A stretch of DNA of 64,000 bases from Marinobacter shengliensis (GCF_003007715.1 NZ_PXNO01000021.1:186001-250000), one strand, 5' to 3'. Counted from the first letter of the stretch, positions 37,462-46,192 are shown. Notes: generated from the letters alone by a model not told the origin. Numbers and translations are program-made.

Positions 37462-38377
37462 TCGTTGGCTCCTGATGATTTAACAGGGTGTTGACGATCA
37501 GGCTGATCACTTGCGCCAGGTTCTCTTCACCCGGTTGGCCGGTGACGGTGCCAGGTAGCACTATCGCCGGTACGCCGGATTGTGAGGATAACCACCGGGC
37601 CGGACGATCATCCTGATAGGAGGCCACCATAATCACGCTGGCGCGAGCCAGGTCCGGGGTGGCCAGCACGTTTCGCAGGTGCGCGCTGCCGGGTGGTAAC
37701 CCGGGTTTCGGCTCCAGGTCGGCAATAACCTCGATGCCCAGCCAACGCAGCAGGTAATCGAAGGTGGAGTGCTGGGTAACCACACCGGTCCCGGCCAGTT
37801 GCCGGGCGGCATGGCGCCAGGACTGGCGCTGCTGATTCCACTCTCCCCGCCACCGAATGTACCTCACTTGAATCTGCGCTTGCTGATCGGGGACCAGGGC
37901 AGCCAGTCGTTCGGCGAGGGCATCGGCAACCAGGGGGATGGCGTCCGGAGACAGATGCAGGTGCGGGTCGCCCTCTGGATGGACGTCCCCCATGCTGCGG
38001 TCAACGTGCTCATGACTCTGATGCAGAGGAGCATGGTCGGCGGCAAAGAACAGCCCATCGCTACCGGGCTGGATCTTGCGATTGGCCGCCCTTGAGATCA
38101 GCGAAGGCAGCCAGCCGGCTTCCAGCGACGCACCCGTGCACACGGCCAGGTCGGCTTTACGCATGGCGGCAATCAGGCTGGGTCTGGCCTCAATGTAGTG
38201 CGGGTCTTGCCAGGCGGTGGTCGCGGTGGTGATGGTTGCATCCGGCAGCAACGCCGAGACCAGGCTGGCCCACTCTGGTTCGCAGGCGAACACATTCAGA
38301 CTGGCGCTGGCCGGCACGCTGGCAAACGCCAGCAGCCAGCCAAACACCCATGCCAGGCGGTTGGGCTTAGAAATCAT
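37451..38377 (-). CDS. Zinc ABC substrate-binding protein, ZnuA/AztC type
   Basis: 308 residues from ATG 38377 (an ATG three codons earlier is possible). The signal peptide ends near PASAS. Metal-ligand histidines are visible in the cluster A-I pattern: WQDPHYIEARP, EGDPHLHLSP and TQHSTFDYLL. A His/Asp-rich loop (HAPLHQSHEHVDRSMGDVH) precedes the second ligand, typical of zinc-specific ZnuA. It gives zinc to the following permease. The start overlaps the end of the barrel gene upstream. Confidence 0.85.
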   Translation of the reverse strand: MISKPNRLAWVFGWLLAFASVPASASLNVFACEPEWASLVSALLPDATITTATTAWQDPHYIEARPSLIAAMRKADLAVCTGASLEAGWLPSLISRAANRKIQPGSDGLFFAADHAPLHQSHEHVDRSMGDVHPEGDPHLHLSPDAIPLVADALAERLAALVPDQQAQIQVRYIRWRGEWNQQRQSWRHAARQLAGTGVVTQHSTFDYLLRWLGIEVIADLEPKPGLPPGSAHLRNVLATPDLARASVIMVASYQDDRPARWLSSQSGVPAIVLPGTVTGQPGEENLAQVISLIVNTLLNHQEPTNVE

Positions 38378-39482
38378 GGGCACCATGAGCTCCGAAGGTC
38401 ATCACGTACTGCAGGGTGACGGTGTTGTCGGCGTCATCGAAACCGTGAGCACTCTGGTGCGTGTACTGCAGACGCAGGGTCGAGAAGTGGGACCGGGACC
38501 AGGCCAACATCACGTCGGTTTCTTTCAGTTGCTGATCGTGGAAGTGGTCACCGTGGGCTTCCTTGAGATCCACCCGGCCATAGCGGGCACCGACAGACCA
38601 CTGGGGGGTAAAGCGGTAGACAGCGGAGGTATACCAGCCCTGGTGGTAATCTGAGGAGCGGGCATGTTCGTTCAGTTCGTCCGCGTACAGGTATTCGCCG
38701 CTGAGCGTCAGCTGTTGCTGGCGGGTGTTGCCATCAGGCGACCATTTCCAGACCAGGTCGGCGATATAGAGGTTCTCGCCGGTGTAGGCGGCGGCATGGC
38801 TGTGGTCGTGATCACCGTGGTCATGATCATGATCGTGATCGCCGTCATGGTCACCCTGAACCTGGCGGTTGTTCAGATAGGACAGCCCGGCCTGCCAGCT
38901 TTGTGACACCCCGATGTCGCCACCGAAACGAGTGTTGACAGTGTACACACCAATGTCTTCGTCACCTTCCGTCAGGCGATTGCCGTTGAAAGCCTCCGCC
39001 CCGATCTGCCAGAAAAACGGTGTGGGCATCAGCAGGTTGACCCGCAGGCCGTCGTCGAAGTAGTGGCTTCCCAGAAGAGCCCGATAGGCTGCGGGGCGCT
39101 CGACAAAGTTGTCTTCATGCATGTGGCGACTGTTCAGGTAGCCAACTTGGGACAGGAAGCGGCCGCCCCGAATGCTCAGGTTCCAGGGCATGCCGGTGGT
39201 CTGCAGGTAGGCTTCTTCCAGTGCCACTTCGGTTTCGCCGTGATGTTCTTCCAGGACGGCGGTCAGGCGGCCTGCGAACAGATCATCAATTGGGGCAGAC
39301 AAAGACAGCTCGGTGTGCCCGAGCCCAAAGCCTTCGTCCCGGTGGGACAGCGCGGTGGCGTTCTGTTTGTAATAACCATCCAGAACCACGCTGATGTCTG
39401 GGTTCATTTCATTGGCCTGGGCCGACGCAAATGGCACCAGCAAGGTGGAGAACAGGCCGGCTTGAAGGCGGGTAAAACGCAT
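38367..39482 (-). CDS. Outer-membrane barrel protein with His/Asp-rich loop, zinc cluster
   Basis: 371 residues from ATG 39482 with GAGGA upstream. A signal peptide ends at ASAQA, and alternating strands fill the rest, ending in ...TFGAHGAHDF with a terminal Phe, the mark of an outer-membrane barrel. One loop is a run of about twenty Gly, Asp and His (starting GDHDGDHDHDHDHG) and other His clusters occur (EEHHGE, SRHMHED, EAHGDHFHD). There is no TonB plug. It is probably a zinc-binding porin or uptake channel of the Zur regulon. Family name not known to me. Confidence 0.7.
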   Translation of the reverse strand: MRFTRLQAGLFSTLLVPFASAQANEMNPDISVVLDGYYKQNATALSHRDEGFGLGHTELSLSAPIDDLFAGRLTAVLEEHHGETEVALEEAYLQTTGMPWNLSIRGGRFLSQVGYLNSRHMHEDNFVERPAAYRALLGSHYFDDGLRVNLLMPTPFFWQIGAEAFNGNRLTEGDEDIGVYTVNTRFGGDIGVSQSWQAGLSYLNNRQVQGDHDGDHDHDHDHGDHDHSHAAAYTGENLYIADLVWKWSPDGNTRQQQLTLSGEYLYADELNEHARSSDYHQGWYTSAVYRFTPQWSVGARYGRVDLKEAHGDHFHDQQLKETDVMLAWSRSHFSTLRLQYTHQSAHGFDDADNTVTLQYVMTFGAHGAHDF

Positions 39483-39519
39483 GTTGAATCCTCGTACTGC
39501 TTGCATAGGAAATGGAGTC

Positions 39520-39550
39520 AGCGCCGGCGATGCGTTAGGCAGCCGGCGCT
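39520..39550. repeat. Hairpin between the AztD-like and barrel genes
   Basis: AGCGCCGGC (39520-39528) and GCCGGCGCT (39542-39550) form a 9-bp stem with a 13-base loop. No T tract follows on the minus strand, so it is more likely an mRNA processing or stability element than a full terminator. Confidence 0.5.
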
Positions 39551-39566
39551 GTGTGATCGGTGTTGG

Positions 39567-40865
39567 TTAGTGAGCGTGATCGTGGTCGTGATCATCCATC
39601 AGGCCAAGCCAGACCAGGCTGGCGGCCGGGAAGTCCAGGGCGATGGTCCGCAGAACCTCCCGCTCATGGGTGTCGATTTCGATGATCGACTGACCATCCG
39701 GTGTCAGTGCAAACAGGCGGTCTTCGCTGGCCGACTCGGTAAACGCAACTTGGTCGCCCTCTGCCAGTGGATCCATAACGTCCAGGGTGGCAACCAGCAG
39801 CCAGCCGTCGGCCGGGTCGAACAACCGAAGCTTGCCGTCATTACCGAACACGTAGAAGGTTTCACCGTGACCATCAAAGCCCTGGGCAATGCGAGTGACG
39901 CCTTCGCCCAAGGTCAACTCCAGGTAGGGCTCGGCATCTTCCGGGTTGATGACGAAAAGCTGGTTTCCGGCAATGCCAACCAGGGCGTCGACGTCATGAT
40001 GGGCAACCAGGGTGCCAATGCGGCTGCCGTCGATCAGGGTTGGTGGGTTATCCAGTTTTTCCGCAGGGAAGGTATCGTCTTCCAGATCGATCACCAGCAC
40101 ACCATCGGAGCAGCCGAAGGCCAGGGCATGGTGATTGGCTGCCGCGCCATGCAGGCGTGGGCATTGTTCAGCGTAGAGGTGTTCGTGGGTGAAACTGCCA
40201 CCGTCCAGCTGGTAACGCTCAACTTCCGCTGGCAGGGTCGTATCGGTGATCGATGAATCACGACGGGTAACGAACAGGCGATCCCCAACCATCTTGGCAA
40301 CGCCATGCATGTTGTTGTCACGACCCAGAGATGCGACCTCACTGTTACTTTCCAGGGAGTGGTCGGAGAAGACTGTCACCTTGGCGTTGGCCGCGCTGGC
40401 CGCGCCGTCGTAGAACACCACGCCATACTCTTCGCCGAGGGAATAGTGGGTGGGCCGGTGATCGTTCAGCGTCAGGCTCAGCATGGATGGCGTTTCCGCG
40501 TAATCATGCATGTGGTCGCCGTGGTCTTCGGTATAGAGTCCGCTGTCAACAAAGGACACCAGGTCATCTCCACGCTGGATGACTACCCCATACCGTGCGT
40601 TGGGTGATCGGTACAGGCGGGGTGCCTCACCGTCCAGGGGGAATTGTTCCAGTATGCTTCCGTCGTCCAGGTCCATCACCTTGATCTGTGAGCCGGTGCT
40701 GTCATAAATGGCCAGGCGCCCGGCGGTCTCGATCTCTGTGTGGTCGTGACCGTCACTGGAGCTGCTGCCGCCGCATCCAGAAAGCATGAGTGCTGAGGCT
40801 GCGACAATGGATGTAATGATCAGCCTTGGTGTTACCGGTTTTTGAGCGGGGGGTGCTAGTTTCAT
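39567..40865 (-). CDS. AztD-like periplasmic zinc metallochaperone lipoprotein
   Basis: 432 residues. The signal has lipobox LSGC followed by GGSSSSDGHDH. The body is a repeated beta-strand pattern expected of a beta-propeller (RLAIYDSTGSQIKVMDL, YGVVFYDGAAS, LRLFDPADGWLLVATL). His/Asp-rich tracts occur at the N-terminus, mid-protein (YTEDHGDHMHDYAE) and C-terminal end (MDDHDHDHAH). AztD of the AztABCD zinc importers has the same form and passes zinc to AztC. A Zur-type half box is 22 bases upstream of its ATG. AGGAG lies about ten bases before the start. Confidence 0.78.
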   Translation of the reverse strand: MKLAPPAQKPVTPRLIITSIVAASALMLSGCGGSSSSDGHDHTEIETAGRLAIYDSTGSQIKVMDLDDGSILEQFPLDGEAPRLYRSPNARYGVVIQRGDDLVSFVDSGLYTEDHGDHMHDYAETPSMLSLTLNDHRPTHYSLGEEYGVVFYDGAASAANAKVTVFSDHSLESNSEVASLGRDNNMHGVAKMVGDRLFVTRRDSSITDTTLPAEVERYQLDGGSFTHEHLYAEQCPRLHGAAANHHALAFGCSDGVLVIDLEDDTFPAEKLDNPPTLIDGSRIGTLVAHHDVDALVGIAGNQLFVINPEDAEPYLELTLGEGVTRIAQGFDGHGETFYVFGNDGKLRLFDPADGWLLVATLDVMDPLAEGDQVAFTESASEDRLFALTPDGQSIIEIDTHEREVLRTIALDFPAASLVWLGLMDDHDHDHAH

Positions 40866-40887
40866 TGAATTCTCACTCCTTTGTTCA

Positions 40888-40902
40888 TGTTATAACGTTG
40901 CA
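40888..40902. promoter_or_regulatory. Candidate Zur box (partial) upstream of the AztD-like gene
   Basis: TGTTATAACGTTGCA has a perfect left half of the gammaproteobacterial Zur consensus TGTTATANTATAACA and matches about 10 of 14 fixed positions. It sits 23 bases before the AztD-like ATG, where binding could block transcription. The right half is weak, hence the moderate confidence. Confidence 0.4.
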
Positions 40903-40910
40903 TTAAAAGT

Positions 40911-41549
40911 TCAGGATGAAAGCCAATCGAGGCCAACAATCAGTCTTGGGGTGCCATTCGGCTGCGGTGAACGATGCACCAGTCCCCGGCCCTCATTGCC
41001 CTCCCATGCTTCGCCCTTCAGAAGGGCGACGGCGGCAGTGGGTATGGTTTGAATTTGATCTGAGGGAACACTTTGCTCTGGCAGAGGGCCTTCACCGGCA
41101 GGGCGGGTAACGAGGGTTTCGGGTAGCCACTCGGTTCCTGGCCCGCGGTATGTGCAAAGCAGTCGCACCGGTACCCGATCCACATGAAATCTGGGGCACA
41201 TAGTGTCGGCCAGAACATGTATGCGAAGACCTATCGCTTCAGGCTCAAACAAGCACTGATACATCTCTGCCAGCTCGTCGACATCGGCAACCCAGTGGTT
41301 GGAACCTTCGATATCAAGAGCCCACCCGGGCAATGCAGTGGCCGCACTTTGCCCACGTTCGAGGCTAACGAAACGCTCAAGGTTCCCCGCGCGGTTACAG
41401 AATTCATTTACGAATGCGACCCAGCGGTTGTTCCGGGGTCTCTGCCAGACGGCCAGGTTAACGTTGTCACGGAGTATTTCCGCAAGGCACCGTGCATTTC
41501 GGCCGTGGACACTCAGGGAGCGTTCGAGGTTATGAGGGTGTTGTGTCAT
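40911..41549 (-). CDS. DUF1826 family protein of the zinc cluster
   Basis: 212 residues, cytosolic. The conserved DUF1826 core is CPRFHVDRVPVRLLCTYRG followed by PGTEWLPE, and the end is HRSPQPNGTPRLIVGLDWL. Histidine and cysteine residues suggest metal binding, and the fold may be cupin-like, but no activity is known. DUF1826 genes often sit in Zur-regulated zinc clusters. Here it is the first gene of the zinc set, with a near-perfect Zur box about 50 bases upstream. Confidence 0.78.
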   Translation of the reverse strand: MTQHPHNLERSLSVHGRNARCLAEILRDNVNLAVWQRPRNNRWVAFVNEFCNRAGNLERFVSLERGQSAATALPGWALDIEGSNHWVADVDELAEMYQCLFEPEAIGLRIHVLADTMCPRFHVDRVPVRLLCTYRGPGTEWLPETLVTRPAGEGPLPEQSVPSDQIQTIPTAAVALLKGEAWEGNEGRGLVHRSPQPNGTPRLIVGLDWLSS

Positions 41550-41597
41550 TGCTAGAGCCTCTTGGTCTGGCGAGATAAGCTGAATCCGGGCTGATAA

Positions 41598-41612
41598 TGT
41601 TATGTTATAACA
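41598..41612. promoter_or_regulatory. Candidate Zur box upstream of the DUF1826 gene
   Basis: TGTTATGTTATAACA differs from the Zur consensus TGTTATANTATAACA at only one fixed position. It contains the perfect palindrome TATGTTATAACATA (41601-41614). It lies 49 bases upstream of the DUF1826 start and so is placed to repress the zinc gene set when zinc is plentiful. No zur gene is in the window. Confidence 0.65.
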
Positions 41613-41784
41613 TATTATTTGTGAAGGGCTGACACGAATTGGCGAAACTGGTTTGAGGAAGTTGACCGGGGTTTGAGAGATATCAAGTTTTCAGCCTGCC
41701 GGTCCCCGGGATCGGTGATACACTCAATTTAGTTCATTTTATCAGCCAGTTTGCAGCGGCTGCTTTCTCGCATCAGGAGACTGT

Positions 41785-42621
41785 GTGTCAATCAACGTGA
41801 CGATTGGTGGGGCGATGACAAGGCTCGTGCTTGCCTGCTTGATGATGGTGTCGGTAAGCCATCGCGGGGTCGCGGCCGGAGAGCCTGAAAGGTTGGTATG
41901 CAGTACACTCGTGGCCAGTGGTAATCCTCAGTATCCACCCCTGCTATGGCGTTCAGACCGGTCGCCCGGGGAGCTGATTGGCGCTATACCAGAATTTTTG
42001 CGGGAGCTGACAGAGCCGCTCGGAGTCAAGGTTGAGGTTCGGGACAAGGGATCCTGGGCCAGGGTACAGCATCTTGCAAAGCTGGGTGATCTTGATCTCG
42101 TGGCCGGCGCTTTCATGACATCGGAGCGCATTGGTTATATGGATTATGTGTTGCCGCCGATGACTCACTTGCCCACCAGCGTCTGGGTGCCAAAGGACCG
42201 GCCTTTTGAGTATCGCCATTGGCCGGATTTGCTTATGAAACGGGGCAGCACCCTGATCAACAACAGTTTTGGTCAGCGTTTCGATCAGTACGCAAAAGCA
42301 AACCTGATGATCGAAGGGGTGCGCACGATAGAGCAGTCATTCCTCATGGCCAGGGCGGGTCGAGTTGACTATGTGTTGTACGAGCAACTTCAGGGGCAGG
42401 TGAAACTCCAGACGCTCGGGCTTGCCGGCGATTTTATTGCGCTGGACCCACCGATTTCGAGGGAGGGGCTGTTCTTTGCGTTTCCAAAAGGCTCACCGTG
42501 CAATTCAGAATCCTTCAGGGAAGCTTTTATGGAACGGCTCTCGCACCTGACGGTGAACAGAAGATTGCCAGCGCTTATCGAGGAATATACGGTCCGGTAC
42601 GTTGGCAATCAGGGTTTATAA
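41785..42621 (+). CDS. Periplasmic solute-binding protein, SBP_bac_3-like
   Basis: 278 residues from GTG 41785 with CAGGAG six bases ahead; ATG 41815 is an alternative that keeps the signal peptide (MTRLVLACLMMVSVS). A family-3 pattern is present (GAIPEFLRELTEPLGVKV, LGDLDLVAGAFMTSERIGYMD). It may bind an amino acid, or serve a sensory role, as no permease gene is adjacent. It is convergent and slightly overlapping with a PAS-GGDEF gene, so a signal-relay link is conceivable but unproven. Confidence 0.78.
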   Translation: MSINVTIGGAMTRLVLACLMMVSVSHRGVAAGEPERLVCSTLVASGNPQYPPLLWRSDRSPGELIGAIPEFLRELTEPLGVKVEVRDKGSWARVQHLAKLGDLDLVAGAFMTSERIGYMDYVLPPMTHLPTSVWVPKDRPFEYRHWPDLLMKRGSTLINNSFGQRFDQYAKANLMIEGVRTIEQSFLMARAGRVDYVLYEQLQGQVKLQTLGLAGDFIALDPPISREGLFFAFPKGSPCNSESFREAFMERLSHLTVNRRLPALIEEYTVRYVGNQGL

Positions 42622-43575
42622 CGGTGCATCGAGGTTGACCTGACGACGCCCAAGCTCTTTCGAGCGATAGAGTGCCCGGTCTGCTCGGTGTAGCAGGTCT
42701 TCCAGGCGCTGGTCTTGCCGCCCCAGACGGGTAATCCCAAAACTCGCGCTGATCTGGATTGCATGGTTCCGATAATCCACTGTGAGGCTGGTCAGCGCAC
42801 TCAGAAGTCGGTGAGCGGTATCCAGAGCTTCCTGCTCCGTGGTTTCCGGGAGCAGGAGTGCGAATTCTTCGCCGCCCATCCTGGCAAGGATGTCATAGTC
42901 GCGGATGTTCTCACCAAGCGTTGAAGATACCTTGCGAAGCACCTCATCGCCCGCCTCGTGACCGTGGGTGTCGTTGACTTGCTTGAAATGGTCGAGGTCC
43001 ATCATGATCAGTGCCATCGGGGACTGTTGTCGCAGGGCGCGGCTGAGTAGTTGATTGCCAAGCTCAAAGAACGCCCGGCGATTCCTGAGCCTGGTCAGTT
43101 CATCCTCGAACGCGGCGGCCCGAGCCCGCTCGTGGGCTTCGTGTAACGCCAGCTCCATGTTCTTTCGTTCAGTTATGTCAGTTGCAATCTCCAGCCTCGC
43201 CAGCCGACCATCTGTCCACTGAATAGCCTGGTCCCGGCATTGGTACCAGCGTTGGTCGAGCTGGTTCTGGAACTCCCAGACATGAGGTGCGTTGGCGGTG
43301 CCGTCATCGGCGACAAGTAGGTCATTCGTGCAGAAAGAGCAAGGGCCGTCGCTGTCTTGCAGCACCTGCCAGCATCTGCGGCCGTCTATGCTGCCCCAGA
43401 TGCGGCGGCCGTAGGCGTTCATGTAAAGTAATTCGTGGGTCTCGAAGTCAGACACATAAACCAGGGCATCGAGATTGTCGAGCACGGCCTGCAGGCCCTC
43501 GGCGGAGGTACTGGTGTCCGGAACCGGTTTTTCCGGCTGGGCGGGTAGGTTGATGGTTGGTATCCCGGATCTCAT
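42616..43575 (-). CDS. PAS-GGDEF diguanylate cyclase with cysteine-rich PAS
   Basis: 319 residues from ATG 43575; the frame is open to 43647 and the start is not secure, since no good ribosome site is seen. A PAS domain (about 25-150) contains a cysteine cluster RRCWQVLQDSDGPCSFC, followed by an exit DITERK. The GGDEF domain has GGEEF with an RDYD I-site five residues before it, and ends in ADRALYRSKELGR. It should make c-di-GMP with product inhibition. The cysteine set could bind a metal or respond to redox state; this is a guess from spacing. Confidence 0.88.
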   Translation of the reverse strand: MRSGIPTINLPAQPEKPVPDTSTSAEGLQAVLDNLDALVYVSDFETHELLYMNAYGRRIWGSIDGRRCWQVLQDSDGPCSFCTNDLLVADDGTANAPHVWEFQNQLDQRWYQCRDQAIQWTDGRLARLEIATDITERKNMELALHEAHERARAAAFEDELTRLRNRRAFFELGNQLLSRALRQQSPMALIMMDLDHFKQVNDTHGHEAGDEVLRKVSSTLGENIRDYDILARMGGEEFALLLPETTEQEALDTAHRLLSALTSLTVDYRNHAIQISASFGITRLGRQDQRLEDLLHRADRALYRSKELGRRQVNLDAPL

Positions 43576-43740
43576 TGGTACTTTTGTCTTCGCTTGATTT
43601 TTCGCCAATGTGTTGCCGAGTATGGCGTTTTTGGCCGTCGCCTGCACCTGGAATCTGTCTTATTCTTGGGTTTGTGCCTACGTTTGCCATCCGACTTCGG
43701 ATGGTGTTCGTCAGAGAAAAAACGTTTCAGGAGCAACGGT

Positions 43741-44415
43741 ATGGGGCATCGATCTTTGCCACTATGGTGGTTGGCGTTTGCAGCGGCACTGATTCCCTTG
43801 CTGACGATCCACCTGACCTTTGCCGTGTCGGTAATAGAAGGGTATGTGTCGTGGTGTGTGCCGTATTGGGACAGCTGCACCAGCATCAGCCGAACCGGTC
43901 GCCACGGTACCGCTTATTTCATTTTTAAGGGGACCATGCTGCCGGCAGCACTGCTGGGGATTTTGTTCTGGTGGCTGAACGGTCTCTGGTTGCGCCAGCT
44001 TGGTGTTCAGGCTCGGCGCGTTGCCTGGATTCCATGGCTCGGTTTGATTGCCTGTGCTGCCCTCGCCTTTTATACCCTGGCGCTGGGCCATGCGGGGGAC
44101 GGTTTTAACCTGACTCGCCGTATTGGCGTTGTTCTGTACTTTTCATTCACCTATCTGTGCCAGTTGCTGGTCAGCGCCTGTCTGTTGAACCATCCCCGGT
44201 GGCATGCCTCCGGCCTGCGCTTGTTACGTCTTTGTCAGCTGACGCTGGCAGTAGGCATTCTCTCGGTGATTCTGACGGCGGTGGTGCCGGACTGGTACAG
44301 CCAGAAAGACGATGCCTTTGAGTGGGTGCTGGCGCTGCTGATCAACCTGCACGCGCTCTGGCTGGCTTTGCTGTGGCGGCGCAGCGGGTTTCGCGCCAGG
44401 CTGTGGGCAGATTGA
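43741..44415 (+). CDS. Six-helix membrane protein, Frag1/DRAM/Sfk1-like
   Basis: 224 residues from ATG 43741 with AGGAG seven bases ahead. Six hydrophobic segments are seen. The first loop has WCVPYWDSCTSISRTGRHG, and the next helix TMLPAALLGILFWWLNG. This loop and topology recall the Frag1/DRAM/Sfk1 family of membrane proteins, but I am not certain. A tail of Arg residues ends the protein. It is divergent from the PAS-GGDEF gene. Function unknown. Confidence 0.6.
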   Translation: MGHRSLPLWWLAFAAALIPLLTIHLTFAVSVIEGYVSWCVPYWDSCTSISRTGRHGTAYFIFKGTMLPAALLGILFWWLNGLWLRQLGVQARRVAWIPWLGLIACAALAFYTLALGHAGDGFNLTRRIGVVLYFSFTYLCQLLVSACLLNHPRWHASGLRLLRLCQLTLAVGILSVILTAVVPDWYSQKDDAFEWVLALLINLHALWLALLWRRSGFRARLWAD

Positions 44416-44484
44416 CGGCCTGCGGGACAGGCCGGGGCCGGCTTGCTAGACTGCCGGCAAAACGGACCTCATGAGCCTGCCACC

Positions 44485-44949
44485 ATGACCACGATGACAT
44501 CATCAAGCCCGTGCCCCTGTAGCAGCGGCAAGGCCTACCAGGATTGCTGCCAGCGCTGGCATTCCGGGCAGCCGGCACCTACCCCCGAGGCGCTGATGCG
44601 CTCTCGCTATGCGGCGTTTGTGCTGCGCAATCCCGACTACCTGATGGCCACCTGGCATCCGGATACCCGGCCCACGGAGCTGGGGCTGGAAAACTCTCCG
44701 GAGTGGGCATCACTGCAGGTTCTGGATGCCAGTGAGCAGGGCGCCCGTGGCCGTGTCCACTTCCGTGCGCTCTACCGGGCCGGAGTTGGTTGGGGTTATC
44801 TGGAGGAAATCTCGGAGTTTGTGCGGGAAGGCGATCGCTGGTTTTACGTGGCCGGCGAAACGAGCGAGGGTGCCCTCAAACCCGGCCGCAACGAACCTTG
44901 CCCGTGCGGCAGCGGGAGAAAGTACAAAGCCTGTTGCCTGAAAGGCTGA
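44485..44949 (+). CDS. ychJ: YchJ family SEC-C zinc protein
   Basis: 154 residues from ATG 44485 (a second ATG three codons on). The first SEC-C zinc motif is CPCSSGKAYQDCC near residue 10, and the second, CPCGSGRKYKACC, is at the C-terminus. Between them is an NTF2-like domain with RSRYAAFVLRNPDYLMATWH. This two-motif layout is that of YchJ. The biological role is not known; SEC-C motifs bind zinc and SecB or the ribosome in SecA. Confidence 0.88.
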   Translation: MTTMTSSSPCPCSSGKAYQDCCQRWHSGQPAPTPEALMRSRYAAFVLRNPDYLMATWHPDTRPTELGLENSPEWASLQVLDASEQGARGRVHFRALYRAGVGWGYLEEISEFVREGDRWFYVAGETSEGALKPGRNEPCPCGSGRKYKACCLKG

Positions 44950-45065
44950 TAACAGGAAATCCTGCAACATTGAGGAGGTCAGACGTTAGTGCCGGGTTAG
45001 GATAATTCATGGGGTTCCCGTCACCCTTGGTGTGCTAGATTATCTCGTCCAGTGATGAGGAACCT

Positions 45066-45962
45066 ATGCACTCAAAGACCCCGGTTAACCCGGAAACCAC
45101 CAAAGGCGTTCTCTATGGGCTGGCTGCCTACACCATGTGGGGCAGTTTTCCCCTGTACTTCGCGTTGTTTGAGGGAATTCCCGCCTGGGAAGTTCTGATT
45201 CACAGGGTAATCTGGTCCTGCCTGTTTCTCGCCATCGTGATTTCCCTTCTCACACGCTGGCCGGCGGTAATCGCAGCGTTGAAGCAGCCAAAGAGGCTGG
45301 GTTTCGTACTCGGTTGTGCGGTGTTTATTGCCCTGAACTGGGGTGTCTACATTTATGCGGTGGAAACCCGGCACGTGCTGCAGGCCAGCCTGGGCTATTT
45401 CCTTACCCCACTGGTGAACGTGGCGATGGGGCTGCTGATCCTGGGGGAGCGAATTTCACGCCTGCAAGTGGTTGCGGTGGCCCTTGCGGCGGTGGCGATT
45501 CTGTACCAGTTTGTCCTGCTGGGAGAGCTGCCCTGGATTACTCTGGTGCTGGCGTTCAGCTTTGGTACCTATGGGCTGCTGCGAAAGAAAGTCGAGCTGG
45601 ATGGGCTGTCCGGCCTGTTTGTGGAAACTCTGCTGTTGCTGCCGCTGGGGCTGTTGACGCTGGCCTGGCTGTCATTGGCGGGTTTGTCTCACTTTGGTGG
45701 CACCAGCTACAGTACCTTGCTGTTGCTTTCCAGCGGTGCGGTTACTGCCATTCCCCTGCTGGCCTTCGCCGGTGCCGCCCGGCGGCTGAAGCTCTCGACG
45801 GTGGGGTTTCTGATGTACATCAACCCCACTATCCAGTTCCTGATTGCGCTTTTTGTGTTCCACGAGCCCCTGAGCACCGCAAAACTGGTGAGCTTTAGCA
45901 TGATCTGGGTGGCGCTGGGGATTTATTCCTGGTCGGCCTGGGATCAAAGGGGGAGATCATGA
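45066..45962 (+). CDS. rarD: EamA-family transporter RarD
   Basis: 298 residues with ten hydrophobic segments in two five-helix halves. The N-terminus (GVLYGLAAYTMWGSFPLYF) and the AVETRHVLQASLGYFLTPLVNV segment are typical of RarD. RarD proteins are drug/metabolite-type carriers linked to chloramphenicol sensitivity; the real substrate is unclear. GAGGA lies five bases before the ATG, and the stop overlaps the next small gene by four bases. Confidence 0.88.
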   Translation: MHSKTPVNPETTKGVLYGLAAYTMWGSFPLYFALFEGIPAWEVLIHRVIWSCLFLAIVISLLTRWPAVIAALKQPKRLGFVLGCAVFIALNWGVYIYAVETRHVLQASLGYFLTPLVNVAMGLLILGERISRLQVVAVALAAVAILYQFVLLGELPWITLVLAFSFGTYGLLRKKVELDGLSGLFVETLLLLPLGLLTLAWLSLAGLSHFGGTSYSTLLLLSSGAVTAIPLLAFAGAARRLKLSTVGFLMYINPTIQFLIALFVFHEPLSTAKLVSFSMIWVALGIYSWSAWDQRGRS

Positions 45963-46192
45963 AACAGCGCATCATCGGCTATCACCAAGACGACGAAAAC
46001 CATTGGGTGGCGCAGCTGGCCTGCGGGCATAACCAGCATGTGCGCCACGATCCGCCGTGGGTGAACCGCCCATGGGTTGTTACCCCGGAAGGGCGGCAGG
46101 CCATGCTGGGAGTTGAGCTGGACTGCAAAAAGTGTGACGAGGGTGCTCCGGCCGATGAGCAGCCGGGCCCTCAGGCCATCGTCTCCAGATAG
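45959..46192 (+). CDS. DUF3565 small protein
   Basis: 77 residues. It matches DUF3565: RIIGYHQDDENHWVAQLACGH, HVRHDPPW, and a final ELDCKKCDEG. The paired cysteine and histidine (CGHNQH and CKKC) suggest a zinc-binding fold. It is coupled to rarD by ATGA. Its 3' end overlaps the convergent LysR gene by 22 bases. Function unknown. Confidence 0.8.
   Translation: MKQRIIGYHQDDENHWVAQLACGHNQHVRHDPPWVNRPWVVTPEGRQAMLGVELDCKKCDEGAPADEQPGPQAIVSR

Noticed and set aside
38790..38860. Short tandem repeat of GATCAT/GATCGT-like units
   Set aside because: These are codons of the Asp/His loop of the barrel protein, not an independent repeat or binding array.
41184..41555. Open frame of 123 codons on the plus strand
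   Set aside because: Antisense shadow of the DUF1826 gene, which has family-typical sequence.
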